A stretch of DNA of 64,000 bases from Actinocrispum wychmicini (GTDB taxonomy: Bacteria > Actinomycetota > Actinomycetes > Mycobacteriales > Pseudonocardiaceae): positions 1,243,546 through 1,307,545 of the forward strand of contig NZ_SLWS01000001.1 of the NCBI RefSeq assembly GCF_004345645.1, read 5' to 3'. The translations under genes and the position numbers were made by a program. A model generated the notes under the pieces. That model did not search any database and had not been told where the DNA came from. It was given only the letters and a program-made list of their open reading frames with translations. Of this stretch, positions 39,704 to 48,075 are shown one piece after another. How positions within the stretch are numbered: position 1 is the stretch's first letter; the number at the start of each line of letters is the position of its first letter.

Positions 39704-40578
39704 ACAAGCGCTTGCTCGGCGTACCGGTGTGGGTGGTCTTCGGGCTGGTCGTCGGCGCGCTCGTGGGCGTCGCCGTATATCAGAAACAGCCGAAGGTCTC
39801 GTCGGACGTACGGGCTGTCGTCGAAGGCTTCCGGCACGGCTCGGTGTACGTCGAGCGGGGCGCGCCGCCGGTGGTGAACCCGGACCGGGTCCGCCAGGTC
39901 ATCGGCGACCGGCCGATCGTGGTGGCGATCCTGGCCGACCGCCCGCTGCCACCCGGCCGGCCCCTGGTGCGGTCCCGCCAGAAGTTCTGCGGTGACGTGG
40001 CCGTCCAGGTGCCCACCAACGAGGTGATCATCTTCGGCACTGACGAGAAGGACGGCTATGGGAGCGCCTTCTGCACCGGCAAGCAGTTCAGCAATCCGGA
40101 CAACCCGGTCAAGGCAGGGAACTTCGACTTCCCGCTGATCGCGGCGGCCGAAACCGCGTGGAAGTACCGGATCTCCGCCACCGACCTCACACCCCAGGTG
40201 GAGGAGTACGTGCTGGCGTTCGACGCCCAGGTCAGCCAGGACAAGGTGGCCACGGCGCCCCGGCGCGGCGCGGTCCCGGACAAGCTGGCGGCCGGCGACG
40301 TCGTGCTGTCGCTCGGCGGGATCGTGGCGGCCAGCGTCGCCCTCTTCTTCCTGTTCAGCGTGGTCGGCTGGTTCTTCGGCCGGGAACGCCGGGGCAACGT
40401 CCGCAGGCTCGCGCTCGACGCCCGGCTGAGCAAGGTCGGCGACTACGTCCTACGCGCCGACCCGCAGCAGGACAAGCAGGCGGAGGTGTCCCGTGAGTAC
40501 GTGCTGGTACTGCGGGCGCTTGAGGACGGCGAGGACGTCGGGTCCCGGGTCAAGAAGCTGGAGAGGATGATCCGATGA
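39700..40578 (+). CDS. bitopic membrane protein of unknown function, cluster gene 2
   Basis: 292 residues, starting at a GTG that overlaps the previous stop. An N-terminal membrane segment (VWVVFGLVVGALVGVAVY, 9-26) and a second one (VVLSLGGIVAASVALFFLFSVVGWFFG, about 205-231) enclose an extracytoplasmic domain of about 175 residues with two cysteines (KFCGDV and AFCTGK), which may be bridged. The C-terminal ~60 residues are charged and helical, ending in VKKLERMIR. No enzymatic motif is visible. It overlaps the third gene by 4 nt, so all three are likely made in fixed proportion. Confidence 0.7.
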   Translation: MNKRLLGVPVWVVFGLVVGALVGVAVYQKQPKVSSDVRAVVEGFRHGSVYVERGAPPVVNPDRVRQVIGDRPIVVAILADRPLPPGRPLVRSRQKFCGDVAVQVPTNEVIIFGTDEKDGYGSAFCTGKQFSNPDNPVKAGNFDFPLIAAAETAWKYRISATDLTPQVEEYVLAFDAQVSQDKVATAPRRGAVPDKLAAGDVVLSLGGIVAASVALFFLFSVVGWFFGRERRGNVRRLALDARLSKVGDYVLRADPQQDKQAEVSREYVLVLRALEDGEDVGSRVKKLERMIR

Positions 40579-40886
40579 CTTGGCTGTGGATCGGCGGCGC
40601 GGTCGTCGTACTGGCTGTGGGCGCCCTGGTTCCGGCGGTTTTCGGGCGGCAGCGGCAGCGGCTGCGCAGCAACGACGACGCCATCGCGGCCCGCTCCCGA
40701 CACAACCAGTTGGGCCTGTACGTGGAGAACGTCAGCCCAACCGACGACCCGTTGCTCCAGCAGGCGCGGGAACGCTGGGTAACCGCCGGTGGGGTGCTGG
40801 CCAAGGCCCGGTCCGAAGGCGACTTCACCCTGGCCACGCAGATCTGCGTGGAAGGACTCGAGCTGGTCGCCAAGGCCGGAGAGTGA
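40575..40886 (+). CDS. small membrane protein of unknown function, cluster gene 3
   Basis: 103 residues from ATG 40575, overlapping the previous stop (ATGA). One N-terminal membrane segment (WLWIGGAVVVLAVGALVPAVF) is followed by a basic patch and a cytoplasmic helical domain. That domain, QQARERWVTAGGVLAKARSE to ICVEGLELVAKAGE, shares the A-R-D/E-x-W/F pattern and the EGLELL/V end with the tail of cluster gene 1. The three proteins may therefore interact through related cytoplasmic helices. Function unknown. Confidence 0.7.
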   Translation: MTWLWIGGAVVVLAVGALVPAVFGRQRQRLRSNDDAIAARSRHNQLGLYVENVSPTDDPLLQQARERWVTAGGVLAKARSEGDFTLATQICVEGLELVAKAGE

Positions 40887-41004
40887 TCACTCTCGGTGGT
40901 CATGCCGCTGCCATAGTGGTCTTTCGGTAAACGATTGGATTACGCCGGGGCCGGTGCGTGCTGGGGCTCTCCTACGGACGGGTACGGTTCGCCAATTCGC
41001 AATT

Positions 41005-41023
41005 CCCGGCGGCCCCCGCCGGG
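41005..41023 (+). repeat. hairpin in the leader of the nucleoside ABC operon
   Basis: CCCGGCGG and CCGCCGGG form a perfect 8-bp stem with a 3-nt loop, 37 nt before the substrate-binding protein gene. It could stabilise or modulate the transcript; it is too small to name as a riboswitch. Confidence 0.3.
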
Positions 41024-41059
41024 TCGTTCGCTGCTCATGGAGCGGGGAGGGAGTACGTC

Positions 41060-42229
41060 GTGCGTCGATCGCGCGTAACCACGTTGGCGGCCGTCGCCTT
41101 GACCGGAGCCCTTGCGCTGGCCGGATGTGCCAAGGACTCGGGAGGCGGTTCGAGCAACCCACCGGCCGGCGGTGCTGGCAGCCAGACGCCTGGTTCCCTC
41201 GCCGCGGGGTGCAAGGTCGCGACGCCGCCGGCGGCGTCCGGTGGCGGCAGCACCAGCAGCAGCTCGTCGGGCGCGAAGGTGGACGGCAGCGCGCTCAAGG
41301 TGGGCCTCGCCTTCGACATCGGCGGCCGTGGTGACGCGTCGTTCAACGACGCCGCCGGCGCCGGGATGGACAAGGCAAAGGCGGACCTGGGCATCAAGGA
41401 CGTCAAGGAGCTGACCGCGGCGCCGAACGAGTCGCCGGACGCCAAGACCAGCCGGCTGCGCCAGCTCGCCGACGGCGGGTACAACCCGGTCGTCGCGATC
41501 GGGTTCGCGTACGCGGACTCGGTGAAGGCGGTCGCCACCCAGTACCCGAATGTGAAGTTCGGGATCGTCGACGACGACACCGTGACGCTGCCGAACGTGA
41601 CGCCGCTGGTGTTCGCCGAGGAGCAGGGCTCCTTCCTGGTGGGTGTCGCCGCGGCGTACAAGAGCAAGGCGTGCCACATCGGCTTCGTCGGCGGCGTGGA
41701 CACGCCGCTGATCCAGAAGTTCGAGGCCGGCTTCAAGCAGGGTGCGAAGGCCGCCGCGCCGGACGTCAAGATCGAGAGCGAGTACATCACGCCGGCCGGT
41801 GACTTCACCGGTTTCCAGGACCCGGCGAAGGGCAACACCGTCGCCGCCGGTGAGATCGGCCGCGGCGCGGACGTCGTCTACCAGGCCGCGGGCGCGTCCG
41901 GCAAGGGCGTGTTCCAGGCCGCGAAGTCCAAGAACGTGCTGGCCATCGGGGTCGACTCGGACCAGTACAACCAGTCGACGGTCGCGGACGTCAAGGACGT
42001 GATCATCACCTCGATGCTCAAGCGGGTCGACGTCGCGGTGTTCGACTACGTCCAAGCGGTGGCCTCGAACAACCTGTCGTCGCTGCCCAAGCGGTTCGAC
42101 CTGAAGGTGGACGGCGTCGGCTACGCCACCTCCGGCGGCCAGATCGACACCATCAAGTCGGTGCTGGACGCGTACAAGGGCCAGATCGTCGGCGGCCAGA
42201 TCACCGTGTCGGACAAGCCGAGCAAGTAG
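41060..42229 (+). CDS. BmpA/PnrA-type nucleoside-binding lipoprotein
   Basis: 389 residues from GTG 41060 (GGGAGGG upstream). The lipobox LALAGC gives a lipidated Cys23, and a Ser/Gly-rich spacer follows to about residue 78. The periplasmic-binding fold of the BMP family shows KVGLAFDIGGRGDASFNDAA, IGFAYADSVKAVA, FVGGVDTPLIQKFEAGFKQG and the DSDQYNQ segment. PnrA-like members bind purine nucleosides. It is the first gene of an importer operon whose neighbours include cytidine deaminase and thymidine phosphorylase, which supports a nucleoside substrate. Confidence 0.92.
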   Translation: MRRSRVTTLAAVALTGALALAGCAKDSGGGSSNPPAGGAGSQTPGSLAAGCKVATPPAASGGGSTSSSSSGAKVDGSALKVGLAFDIGGRGDASFNDAAGAGMDKAKADLGIKDVKELTAAPNESPDAKTSRLRQLADGGYNPVVAIGFAYADSVKAVATQYPNVKFGIVDDDTVTLPNVTPLVFAEEQGSFLVGVAAAYKSKACHIGFVGGVDTPLIQKFEAGFKQGAKAAAPDVKIESEYITPAGDFTGFQDPAKGNTVAAGEIGRGADVVYQAAGASGKGVFQAAKSKNVLAIGVDSDQYNQSTVADVKDVIITSMLKRVDVAVFDYVQAVASNNLSSLPKRFDLKVDGVGYATSGGQIDTIKSVLDAYKGQIVGGQITVSDKPSK

Positions 42230-42245
42230 GACACTCAGCGGTTGT

Positions 42246-42282
42246 CCGGGGCCCGGGAAGTCATGAGCTTTCCGGGCCCCGG
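42246..42282 (+). repeat. intercistronic hairpin between binding protein and ATPase genes
   Basis: CCGGGGCCCGG (42246-42256) pairs perfectly with CCGGGCCCCGG (42272-42282). It lies 16 nt after the binding-protein stop and 25 nt before the ATPase start. Such stems often protect the upstream mRNA or reduce read-through, so that the binding protein is made in excess. Confidence 0.5.
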
Positions 42283-42307
42283 CACCAGTTCAGGGAGCTG
42301 GTAAACC

Positions 42308-43831
42308 ATGAGCACGGACGTCGCCGACGAACCGGCCGTCGTACTGGAGGGAATCACCAAACGCTTTCCCGGGGTGGTCGCCAACAGCGATGTCCGCCTT
42401 GTGGTGCGCAGAGGTGAGGTGCACGCGGTCTGCGGCGAGAACGGCGCCGGCAAGTCCACGTTGATGAAGATCCTGTACGGGATGCAGCAGCCGGACGAGG
42501 GCACGATCACGGTCAACGGCACGGTTGTGCAGTTCCGCAGCCCGTCGGACGCGATCAAGGTCGGCATCGGCATGGTGCACCAGCACTTCATGTTGGCCGA
42601 CAACCTTTCGGTACTGGAGAACGTGGTGCTCGGCGCCGAGGCGCTGCACGGAACCGGCCGCAAGGCCCGGGGCCGGGTCGCCGAGCTGGCCGAACGGACC
42701 GGCCTGCGGACCGATCTGGACAGTCCGCTGGAGTACCTCGGGGTGGCCGACCGGCAGCGGGTCGAGATCGTCAAGGTGCTCTACCGCGGCGCCCGGATCG
42801 TCATCCTGGACGAGCCGACCGCGGTGCTTGTCCCGCAGGAGGTCGACGACCTGTTCGCGACCGTCCGGCAGATGCGTGACGACGGCTTCACGTTCATCTT
42901 CATCTCGCACAAGCTGGACGAGGTCCGGGCGATCGCCGACACGGTCACCGTGATCCGGCGCGGCACCACGGTCGGCACGGCCGACCCGAAGACGATCAGC
43001 TCCCGGCAGCTGGCCGAGATGATGGTCGGCTCCGAGCTGCCCAGCCCGGAGACGCGGGAGTCCACGGTCACCGACATGCCCGTGCTGACCGTGACGGATC
43101 TACGGCTGGAGTCGTCCGGCCGGGCCGTGCTGGACGACATCTCCCTGCTCGTACGGTCCGGTGAGATCGTCGGGGTGGCCGGCGTCGAAGGCAACGGGCA
43201 GACCGAGCTGGTCGAGACGATCATGGGCATGCGCAAGGCGGCCGCCGGCATGGTTTCGCTTGGTGGCAACGACATCACGAAGCTCGGCACGCTGGCCCGT
43301 CGCGAGGCCGGCATCGGGTACATCGCCGAGGACCGCACCCGGTACGGCCTGCTGCTGACGCAACCGTTGTGGGCCAACCGGATGCTCGGTTACCAGACCC
43401 GCAAGCCGGTGTCCGGCGGGCAGTGGCTGGACATCGCCGGGGCCAAACAGGACACTCGCCGGATCGTTGAGGCCTACGACGTGCGCACGCCGGGCATCGA
43501 CGTGCCGGCCGCCGCACTTTCCGGTGGGAACCAACAGAAACTCATCGTCGGCCGGGAACTGTCCGGCGATCCCGTGCTGCTGATCGCGTCGCATCCGACG
43601 CGCGGTGTGGACGTGGGCGCGCAGGCGTTGATCTGGGAGCAGATCCGCCAGGCCCGCGCCAACGGGCTCGCGGTGCTGCTGGTGTCCGCCGACCTGGACG
43701 AGCTGATCGGGCTGTCCGACCGGATCGTGGTGATGCTGCGCGGCCGGCTGGTGTCCGAAGAGGACCCGGCGACGGTGACCCCGGAGGATCTCGGCTGCGC
43801 CATGACCGGCGCGCCCAGGGAGGCGAAGTGA
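42308..43831 (+). CDS. nucleoside ABC transporter ATPase (double NBD)
   Basis: 507 residues with two nucleotide-binding domains. The first has Walker A GENGAGKST, a degenerate signature (GVADRQRVEIVKVL) and Walker B IVILDEPTAVL. The second has a modified Walker A (GVEGNGQTELVETI), the intact signature LSGGNQQKL and LIASHPTRGVD as its Walker B region. This asymmetric form is the rule for the RbsA/NupA-type sugar and nucleoside importers. It energises uptake with the two permeases that follow; its stop overlaps the first permease start. Confidence 0.93.
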   Translation: MSTDVADEPAVVLEGITKRFPGVVANSDVRLVVRRGEVHAVCGENGAGKSTLMKILYGMQQPDEGTITVNGTVVQFRSPSDAIKVGIGMVHQHFMLADNLSVLENVVLGAEALHGTGRKARGRVAELAERTGLRTDLDSPLEYLGVADRQRVEIVKVLYRGARIVILDEPTAVLVPQEVDDLFATVRQMRDDGFTFIFISHKLDEVRAIADTVTVIRRGTTVGTADPKTISSRQLAEMMVGSELPSPETRESTVTDMPVLTVTDLRLESSGRAVLDDISLLVRSGEIVGVAGVEGNGQTELVETIMGMRKAAAGMVSLGGNDITKLGTLARREAGIGYIAEDRTRYGLLLTQPLWANRMLGYQTRKPVSGGQWLDIAGAKQDTRRIVEAYDVRTPGIDVPAAALSGGNQQKLIVGRELSGDPVLLIASHPTRGVDVGAQALIWEQIRQARANGLAVLLVSADLDELIGLSDRIVVMLRGRLVSEEDPATVTPEDLGCAMTGAPREAK

Positions 43832-44895
43832 GGACCACACTGCGTGGCAAACTGCTGCCGCCCGTGTTGGCGATCGTGTTCTCGGTGCTGCTGTGCACGA
43901 TCGCCCTGGTGATCTCCGGGGACGACCCGCTGAAGGCGTTCGGCGCCATGATCGGCCAGTTGGGCCGCGGCACCACGCTGATCGACACGGTGAACAGCGG
44001 TGCCGTGTACTACATCGCGGGTCTCGCGGTGGCCATCGGCTTCCAGATGAACCTGTTCAACATCGGTGTGGAGGGCCAGTACCGCTTCGCTGCGGTGGTC
44101 GCGGCGATCGTCGGCGGCGAGATCGTCCTGCCGGCCGGCATCCACACTGTCGTGATCCTCATCGTCGCGGTCCTGGCCGGTGCGGCGTACGCGCTGGTTC
44201 CCGCGTTGCTGAAGGTGTATCGCGGGGTCAGCGAGGTCATTTCGACGATCATGCTGAACGCCATCGCGATCGGCCTGATCGCGTACCTGACCGGCGTCAA
44301 GGCGTTCGGTGTGCAGCGCGGCAACAACATCACGACCCAGCCGATCGAGTCGTCCGGCTGGGTGCCGGGCATCCCGATCGGCTCGGGCAGCCTGTTCGGG
44401 TTCGTGTTCATCGCCGCGCTGATCGGCGTGGCGTACTGGGTGATGCTGAACCGGACCCGGTTCGGGTTCGAGCTGAAGGCCAGCGGCGAGTCGCCCACGG
44501 CGGCCACCGCCGGCGGTGTGGACGCCCGCAAGATGGTCATCACGGCGATGCTGCTGTCCGGCGGCATCGCCGGCCTCACCGGCCTGCCGGAGCTGCTCGG
44601 CCGTGACCACGAGTACCTGCAGACCTCGCCGGCGGGCTACGGCTTCGTCGGCATCGCGGTCGCCCTGCTCGGCCGGAACCACCCGGGCGGGATCGCGTTG
44701 GGCGCCCTGCTGTGGGCGTATCTCGACAAGTCCGCGGTGTCCCTGGACAACGTGGGTGTGCCCCAGGAGATGACAACGATCATGCAGGGCGCGATCGTGC
44801 TGTCGGTCGTCGTGGCCTATGAGGTCGTCCGCCGCTTCGAACTGGCCGCGGAGCAACGCAGAGTGGGTCGCGAACTCGCGGCGGGAGGTGCCTGA
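43828..44895 (+). CDS. nucleoside ABC transporter permease 1
   Basis: 355 residues with about nine membrane segments, starting at a GTG that overlaps the ATPase stop (GTGA). The branched-chain/ribose-type permease pattern is visible: AVAIGFQMNLFNIGVEGQYRFAAV, VYRGVSEVISTIMLNAIAIG and RFGFELKASGESPTAATAGGVDA (the cytoplasmic coupling loop), with GYGFVGIAVALLGRNHPGGI later. It forms the membrane channel together with the next gene. Confidence 0.92.
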   Translation: MRTTLRGKLLPPVLAIVFSVLLCTIALVISGDDPLKAFGAMIGQLGRGTTLIDTVNSGAVYYIAGLAVAIGFQMNLFNIGVEGQYRFAAVVAAIVGGEIVLPAGIHTVVILIVAVLAGAAYALVPALLKVYRGVSEVISTIMLNAIAIGLIAYLTGVKAFGVQRGNNITTQPIESSGWVPGIPIGSGSLFGFVFIAALIGVAYWVMLNRTRFGFELKASGESPTAATAGGVDARKMVITAMLLSGGIAGLTGLPELLGRDHEYLQTSPAGYGFVGIAVALLGRNHPGGIALGALLWAYLDKSAVSLDNVGVPQEMTTIMQGAIVLSVVVAYEVVRRFELAAEQRRVGRELAAGGA

Positions 44896-46157
44896 TGGCG
44901 ACCACTGTCAGCTCGCCGGTCACCATGGCGATTCCGCCGAAGGAGCGTCGCTTTCCGGGCTGGCTCAGGGGTGTCCTGTGGGCGGTCGGCACCATCGCGG
45001 TCCTGTCCACAGCGTCCTACCTGACCGGGAACACCGACCTCACGTCGTCCAGCACCTCCCAGACCGCGTTGCGGCTCGCGTTGCCGATCCTGTTGGCGGC
45101 CTTGGGCGGCCTGTGGTCGGAACGCGCGGGCGTGGTCAACATCGGCCTCGAGGGCATGATGATCCTCGGCACGTGGGGCGCGGCCTGGGGCAGCTACTAC
45201 GCCGGCCCGTGGGTCGGCCTGATCGCCGCGTGCGCGTTCGGCGCCCTCGGCGGCCTGCTGCACGCGATCGCCACAGTCACGTTCGGCGTGAACCACATCG
45301 TGTCCGGTGTGGCCATCAACCTGCTCGGCCTCGGTGTCACGAAATACCTGGCACACCTGGTCTTCCAACCACTGTCGCACAACCCGCGCCAGTCCCCGGT
45401 GGTCCCGAAGTTCGACACCTACTCGGCGTCCGGCCTGTCGTCCTGGCTCGGTGACCTGGAACACCAACAACGAGTGGTGATCTCCGACGTGGCCGGCATC
45501 GTCCGCGGCCTGATCACCCAGGTGGCCCCGCTGACCATGCTCGCGGTCCTGCTGGTGCCGGTCAGCTACCTGCTGCTCTGGCGCACCCGCTTCGGCCTGC
45601 GCCTGCGTTCCTGCGGCGAGAACCCAGTCGCGGCAGAGTCCCTCGGCGTCAACGTGTACGCCTACAAATACGTGGCCGTACTGATCTCCGGCGCCTTCGC
45701 CGGCGCCGGCGGCGCCTCCCTCGTGCTCCTGAAGGACGGCGCCGACTACCTGGAAAACCAGACCAACGGCCGCGGCTACATCGGCCTGGCCGCGATGATC
45801 TTCGGCAACTGGCGCCCCGGCGGCCTGCTGAGCGGCTCCGCCCTCTTCGGCTACACCGACGGCCTCCAACTCTCCGGCCGCGGCCCAGCCGTCCTGGCCC
45901 TGCTCTACGCGGCCGTCCTGCTGCTGGTGATCGTCGTCGTCGTACAACTGGTCCGCCGCCGCTGGTTCGCCGCCGGCGCCGCAGTCCTGGCCGCGGGAAT
46001 CCTGTACGCCATCTACTACAGCGTCGACGAACTACCCCGCGACCTGACCCCGTACGCACCGCACTTCGTCACGTTGATCGTGCTCGCCGTGGCATCACAA
46101 CGACTCCGAATGCCCCAGGCCGACGGCTTCATCTACCGCCGAGGCCAAGGCTCATGA
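44895..46157 (+). CDS. nucleoside ABC transporter permease 2
   Basis: 420 residues; the ATG shares one base with the previous stop. The same permease landmarks occur: GLWSERAGVVNIGLEGMMILG, FGVNHIVSGVAINLLGLGVT, RFGLRLRSCGENPVAAESLGVNV (coupling loop) and GRGYIGLAAMIFGNWRPGG. The N-terminus has an extra ~30 residues before the first segment, and the C-terminal ~70 residues add two or three segments. It ends the four-gene importer operon; cdd follows after 169 nt. Confidence 0.92.
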   Translation: MATTVSSPVTMAIPPKERRFPGWLRGVLWAVGTIAVLSTASYLTGNTDLTSSSTSQTALRLALPILLAALGGLWSERAGVVNIGLEGMMILGTWGAAWGSYYAGPWVGLIAACAFGALGGLLHAIATVTFGVNHIVSGVAINLLGLGVTKYLAHLVFQPLSHNPRQSPVVPKFDTYSASGLSSWLGDLEHQQRVVISDVAGIVRGLITQVAPLTMLAVLLVPVSYLLLWRTRFGLRLRSCGENPVAAESLGVNVYAYKYVAVLISGAFAGAGGASLVLLKDGADYLENQTNGRGYIGLAAMIFGNWRPGGLLSGSALFGYTDGLQLSGRGPAVLALLYAAVLLLVIVVVVQLVRRRWFAAGAAVLAAGILYAIYYSVDELPRDLTPYAPHFVTLIVLAVASQRLRMPQADGFIYRRGQGS

Positions 46158-46244
46158 CACTGCACAGCACCAGGCGTGCCAGTCGCCACAATCAATCCGA
46201 GCGCAGCGCCGACAGCGCACGACCTGCGTGGTGACAGCGCTGTT

Positions 46245-46269
46245 GGTGCCGGGCGCCACTGGTGGCACC
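46245..46269 (+). terminator. possible weak terminator after the nucleoside ABC operon
   Basis: GGTGCC (46245-46250) and GGCACC (46264-46269) can pair, with a competing GCCAC/GTGGC inside, and a T-rich run (TCTTTTCTTT) follows some 12 nt later. The stem is short, so read-through into cdd is plausible. Confidence 0.3.
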
Positions 46270-46326
46270 GAGGGGCCGGGTCTTTTCTTTGGACTCTGAC
46301 CTGGTGTTTCGCTAGCGTGCGGGATC

Positions 46327-46716
46327 ATGAACCCTGACTGGGATGCCCTGCGGAAGGCCGCGATCGAGGCGGCGGCGAACGCCTACTGCCCCTACTCCGG
46401 CCTGCAAGTGGGTGCCGCGGCGCTGGTGTCGGACGGGCGGACCATAGTTGGGTGCAACGTGGAGAACGCGTCGTACGGGCTTGGGTTGTGTGCCGAGTGC
46501 ACGATGGTGGGGCAGTTGCGGATGACTGGTGGTGGGCGGTTGGTGGCGGTGGCGTGCCGGAGTGGGGTGGGGGAGTTGCTGATGCCTTGTGGGCGGTGTC
46601 GGCAGGTGATCTATGAGTTCGGTGGGCTGGAGTGTCTTGTCGATACGCCGCGGGGGATTCTGCCGATGAGTGCGGTCCTGCCGGAGGCGTTCGGGCCGGA
46701 GCACCTGCCCGCGTGA
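46327..46716 (+). CDS. cdd: cytidine deaminase
   Basis: 129 residues, the tetrameric small form. The zinc site is GLCAECTMVGQL (Cys-Ala-Glu with the catalytic Glu) and MPCGRCRQVIYEF (PCxxC). NAYCPYSGLQVGAA and NVENASYGLGLCAE form the substrate pocket. It converts cytidine and deoxycytidine to uridine and deoxyuridine. The codon use from about 46480 shifts toward G-rich third positions (GGG, TTG), unlike the C-rich genes before it. Confidence 0.94.
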   Translation: MNPDWDALRKAAIEAAANAYCPYSGLQVGAAALVSDGRTIVGCNVENASYGLGLCAECTMVGQLRMTGGGRLVAVACRSGVGELLMPCGRCRQVIYEFGGLECLVDTPRGILPMSAVLPEAFGPEHLPA

Positions 46717-46752
46717 ACGTAGGGTGGGGTGCACCGAGTTCGAGGAGGAGCG

Positions 46753-48033
46753 ATGGGTCGCGAACGACTGTCCGCTGTGGACGTCATCCGGACGAAGCGG
46801 GATGGTCACCGGCTGAGTGACGACCAGATCGACTGGGTCGTGGACGCGTACACCCGGGGTGTGGTGGCCGACGAGCAGATGTCCGCGTTGGCCATGGCCA
46901 TCTTCCTGAACGGGATGGACACCGCCGAGGCGGCCAGGCTGACCCAGGCGATGATCGACTCCGGGGAACGGCTCGACCTCGAGGTGGACCGGCCGACCGT
47001 GGACAAGCACTCGACCGGTGGGGTCGGGGACAAGATCACGTTGCCGTTGGCGCCGTTGGTGGCCGCGTGCGGGGCGGCGGTTCCGCAGTTGAGCGGCCGG
47101 GGGTTGGGGCACACCGGGGGCACGCTGGACAAGCTGGAGTCCATTCCCGGGTGGCGGGCGCAGTTGAGCACCGACGAGATCAGGAAGCAGCTCGTCGAGG
47201 TCGGCGCGGTGGTGTGCGCGGCCACTGAGGGGTTGGCTCCTGCGGACAAGAAGTTGTACGCACTGCGTGATGTCACGTCGACGGTTGAGTCGATTCCGTT
47301 GATCGCCAGCTCGATCATGTCCAAGAAGATCGCTGAGGGCGCCGAGGCGCTCGTGCTGGACGTGAAGGTCGGTTCGGGCGCGTTCATGAAGACCGAGCAG
47401 GACGCCCGCGCTCTCGCTGAAGCGCTCGTGGGGATCGGCAAGCAGCACGGTCGCAAAGTCACCGCGTTGCTCACCGACATGTCCGTTCCGTTGGGCCGTG
47501 CGGTTGGCAACGCCGTCGAGGTCGCGGAATCCGTGGAAGTCCTCAAGGGCGGTGGGCCACAGGACATCATCGACCTCACAGTCGCCCTCGCCAGGGAGAT
47601 GCTCGCCCTCGCCGGCATCGACGCCGACCCGGCGCAAACGCTTGCGGCAGGCGGGGCCTACGAGACCTGGTGCCGGATGATCAGCGCCCAGGGCGGCGAC
47701 CCCGAGGCGCCTCTCCCGAAGGCCGGACACGTGCACATCGTCGAAGCTGTGGCCGATGGCACCCTGACCCAGCTGGACGCCTACCAGGTCGGTGTGGCGG
47801 CCTGGCGGCTGGGCGCAGGCCGCGCCCGCAAGGAAGACGCCGTGCAGCACGCCGCTGGCGTCATCTGCCACAAGAAGCCGGGCGACCGGGTGCTTGCCGG
47901 CGAGCCGCTCCTGGAACTACGCACGGACACACCGGAGGCCATGGAAGGCGCTCTGCAGGCGCTCGACGGCGGCTACCGCGTCGAGCACGGCACGCCGGAG
48001 CCGGCCAAGCTGGTCATCGACACGGTCCGATAG
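46753..48033 (+). CDS. deoA: thymidine phosphorylase
   Basis: 426 residues from ATG 46753 (GAGGAGGAG upstream). It splits thymidine or deoxyuridine with phosphate to the base and deoxyribose-1-phosphate. The family signature is LSGRGLGHTGGTLDKLESIPG, with DKHSTGGVGDKITLPLAPLV before it as the phosphate-binding loop. The C-terminal domain includes QHAAGVICHKKPGDRV. It follows cdd by 36 nt and is probably in the same operon. A strong terminator begins 2 nt after the stop. Confidence 0.95.
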   Translation: MGRERLSAVDVIRTKRDGHRLSDDQIDWVVDAYTRGVVADEQMSALAMAIFLNGMDTAEAARLTQAMIDSGERLDLEVDRPTVDKHSTGGVGDKITLPLAPLVAACGAAVPQLSGRGLGHTGGTLDKLESIPGWRAQLSTDEIRKQLVEVGAVVCAATEGLAPADKKLYALRDVTSTVESIPLIASSIMSKKIAEGAEALVLDVKVGSGAFMKTEQDARALAEALVGIGKQHGRKVTALLTDMSVPLGRAVGNAVEVAESVEVLKGGGPQDIIDLTVALAREMLALAGIDADPAQTLAAGGAYETWCRMISAQGGDPEAPLPKAGHVHIVEAVADGTLTQLDAYQVGVAAWRLGAGRARKEDAVQHAAGVICHKKPGDRVLAGEPLLELRTDTPEAMEGALQALDGGYRVEHGTPEPAKLVIDTVR

Positions 48034-48034
48034 A

Positions 48035-48065
48035 CGAAAGGGCCGCCCAGGAGGCGGCCCTTTCG
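48035..48065. terminator. bidirectional terminator after deoA
   Basis: A perfect 13-bp inverted repeat (CGAAAGGGCCGCC / GGCGGCCCTTTCG) with a CAGGA loop, between the convergent deoA and coiled-coil genes. Confidence 0.85.
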
Positions 48066-48075
48066 ATCGAATCCG

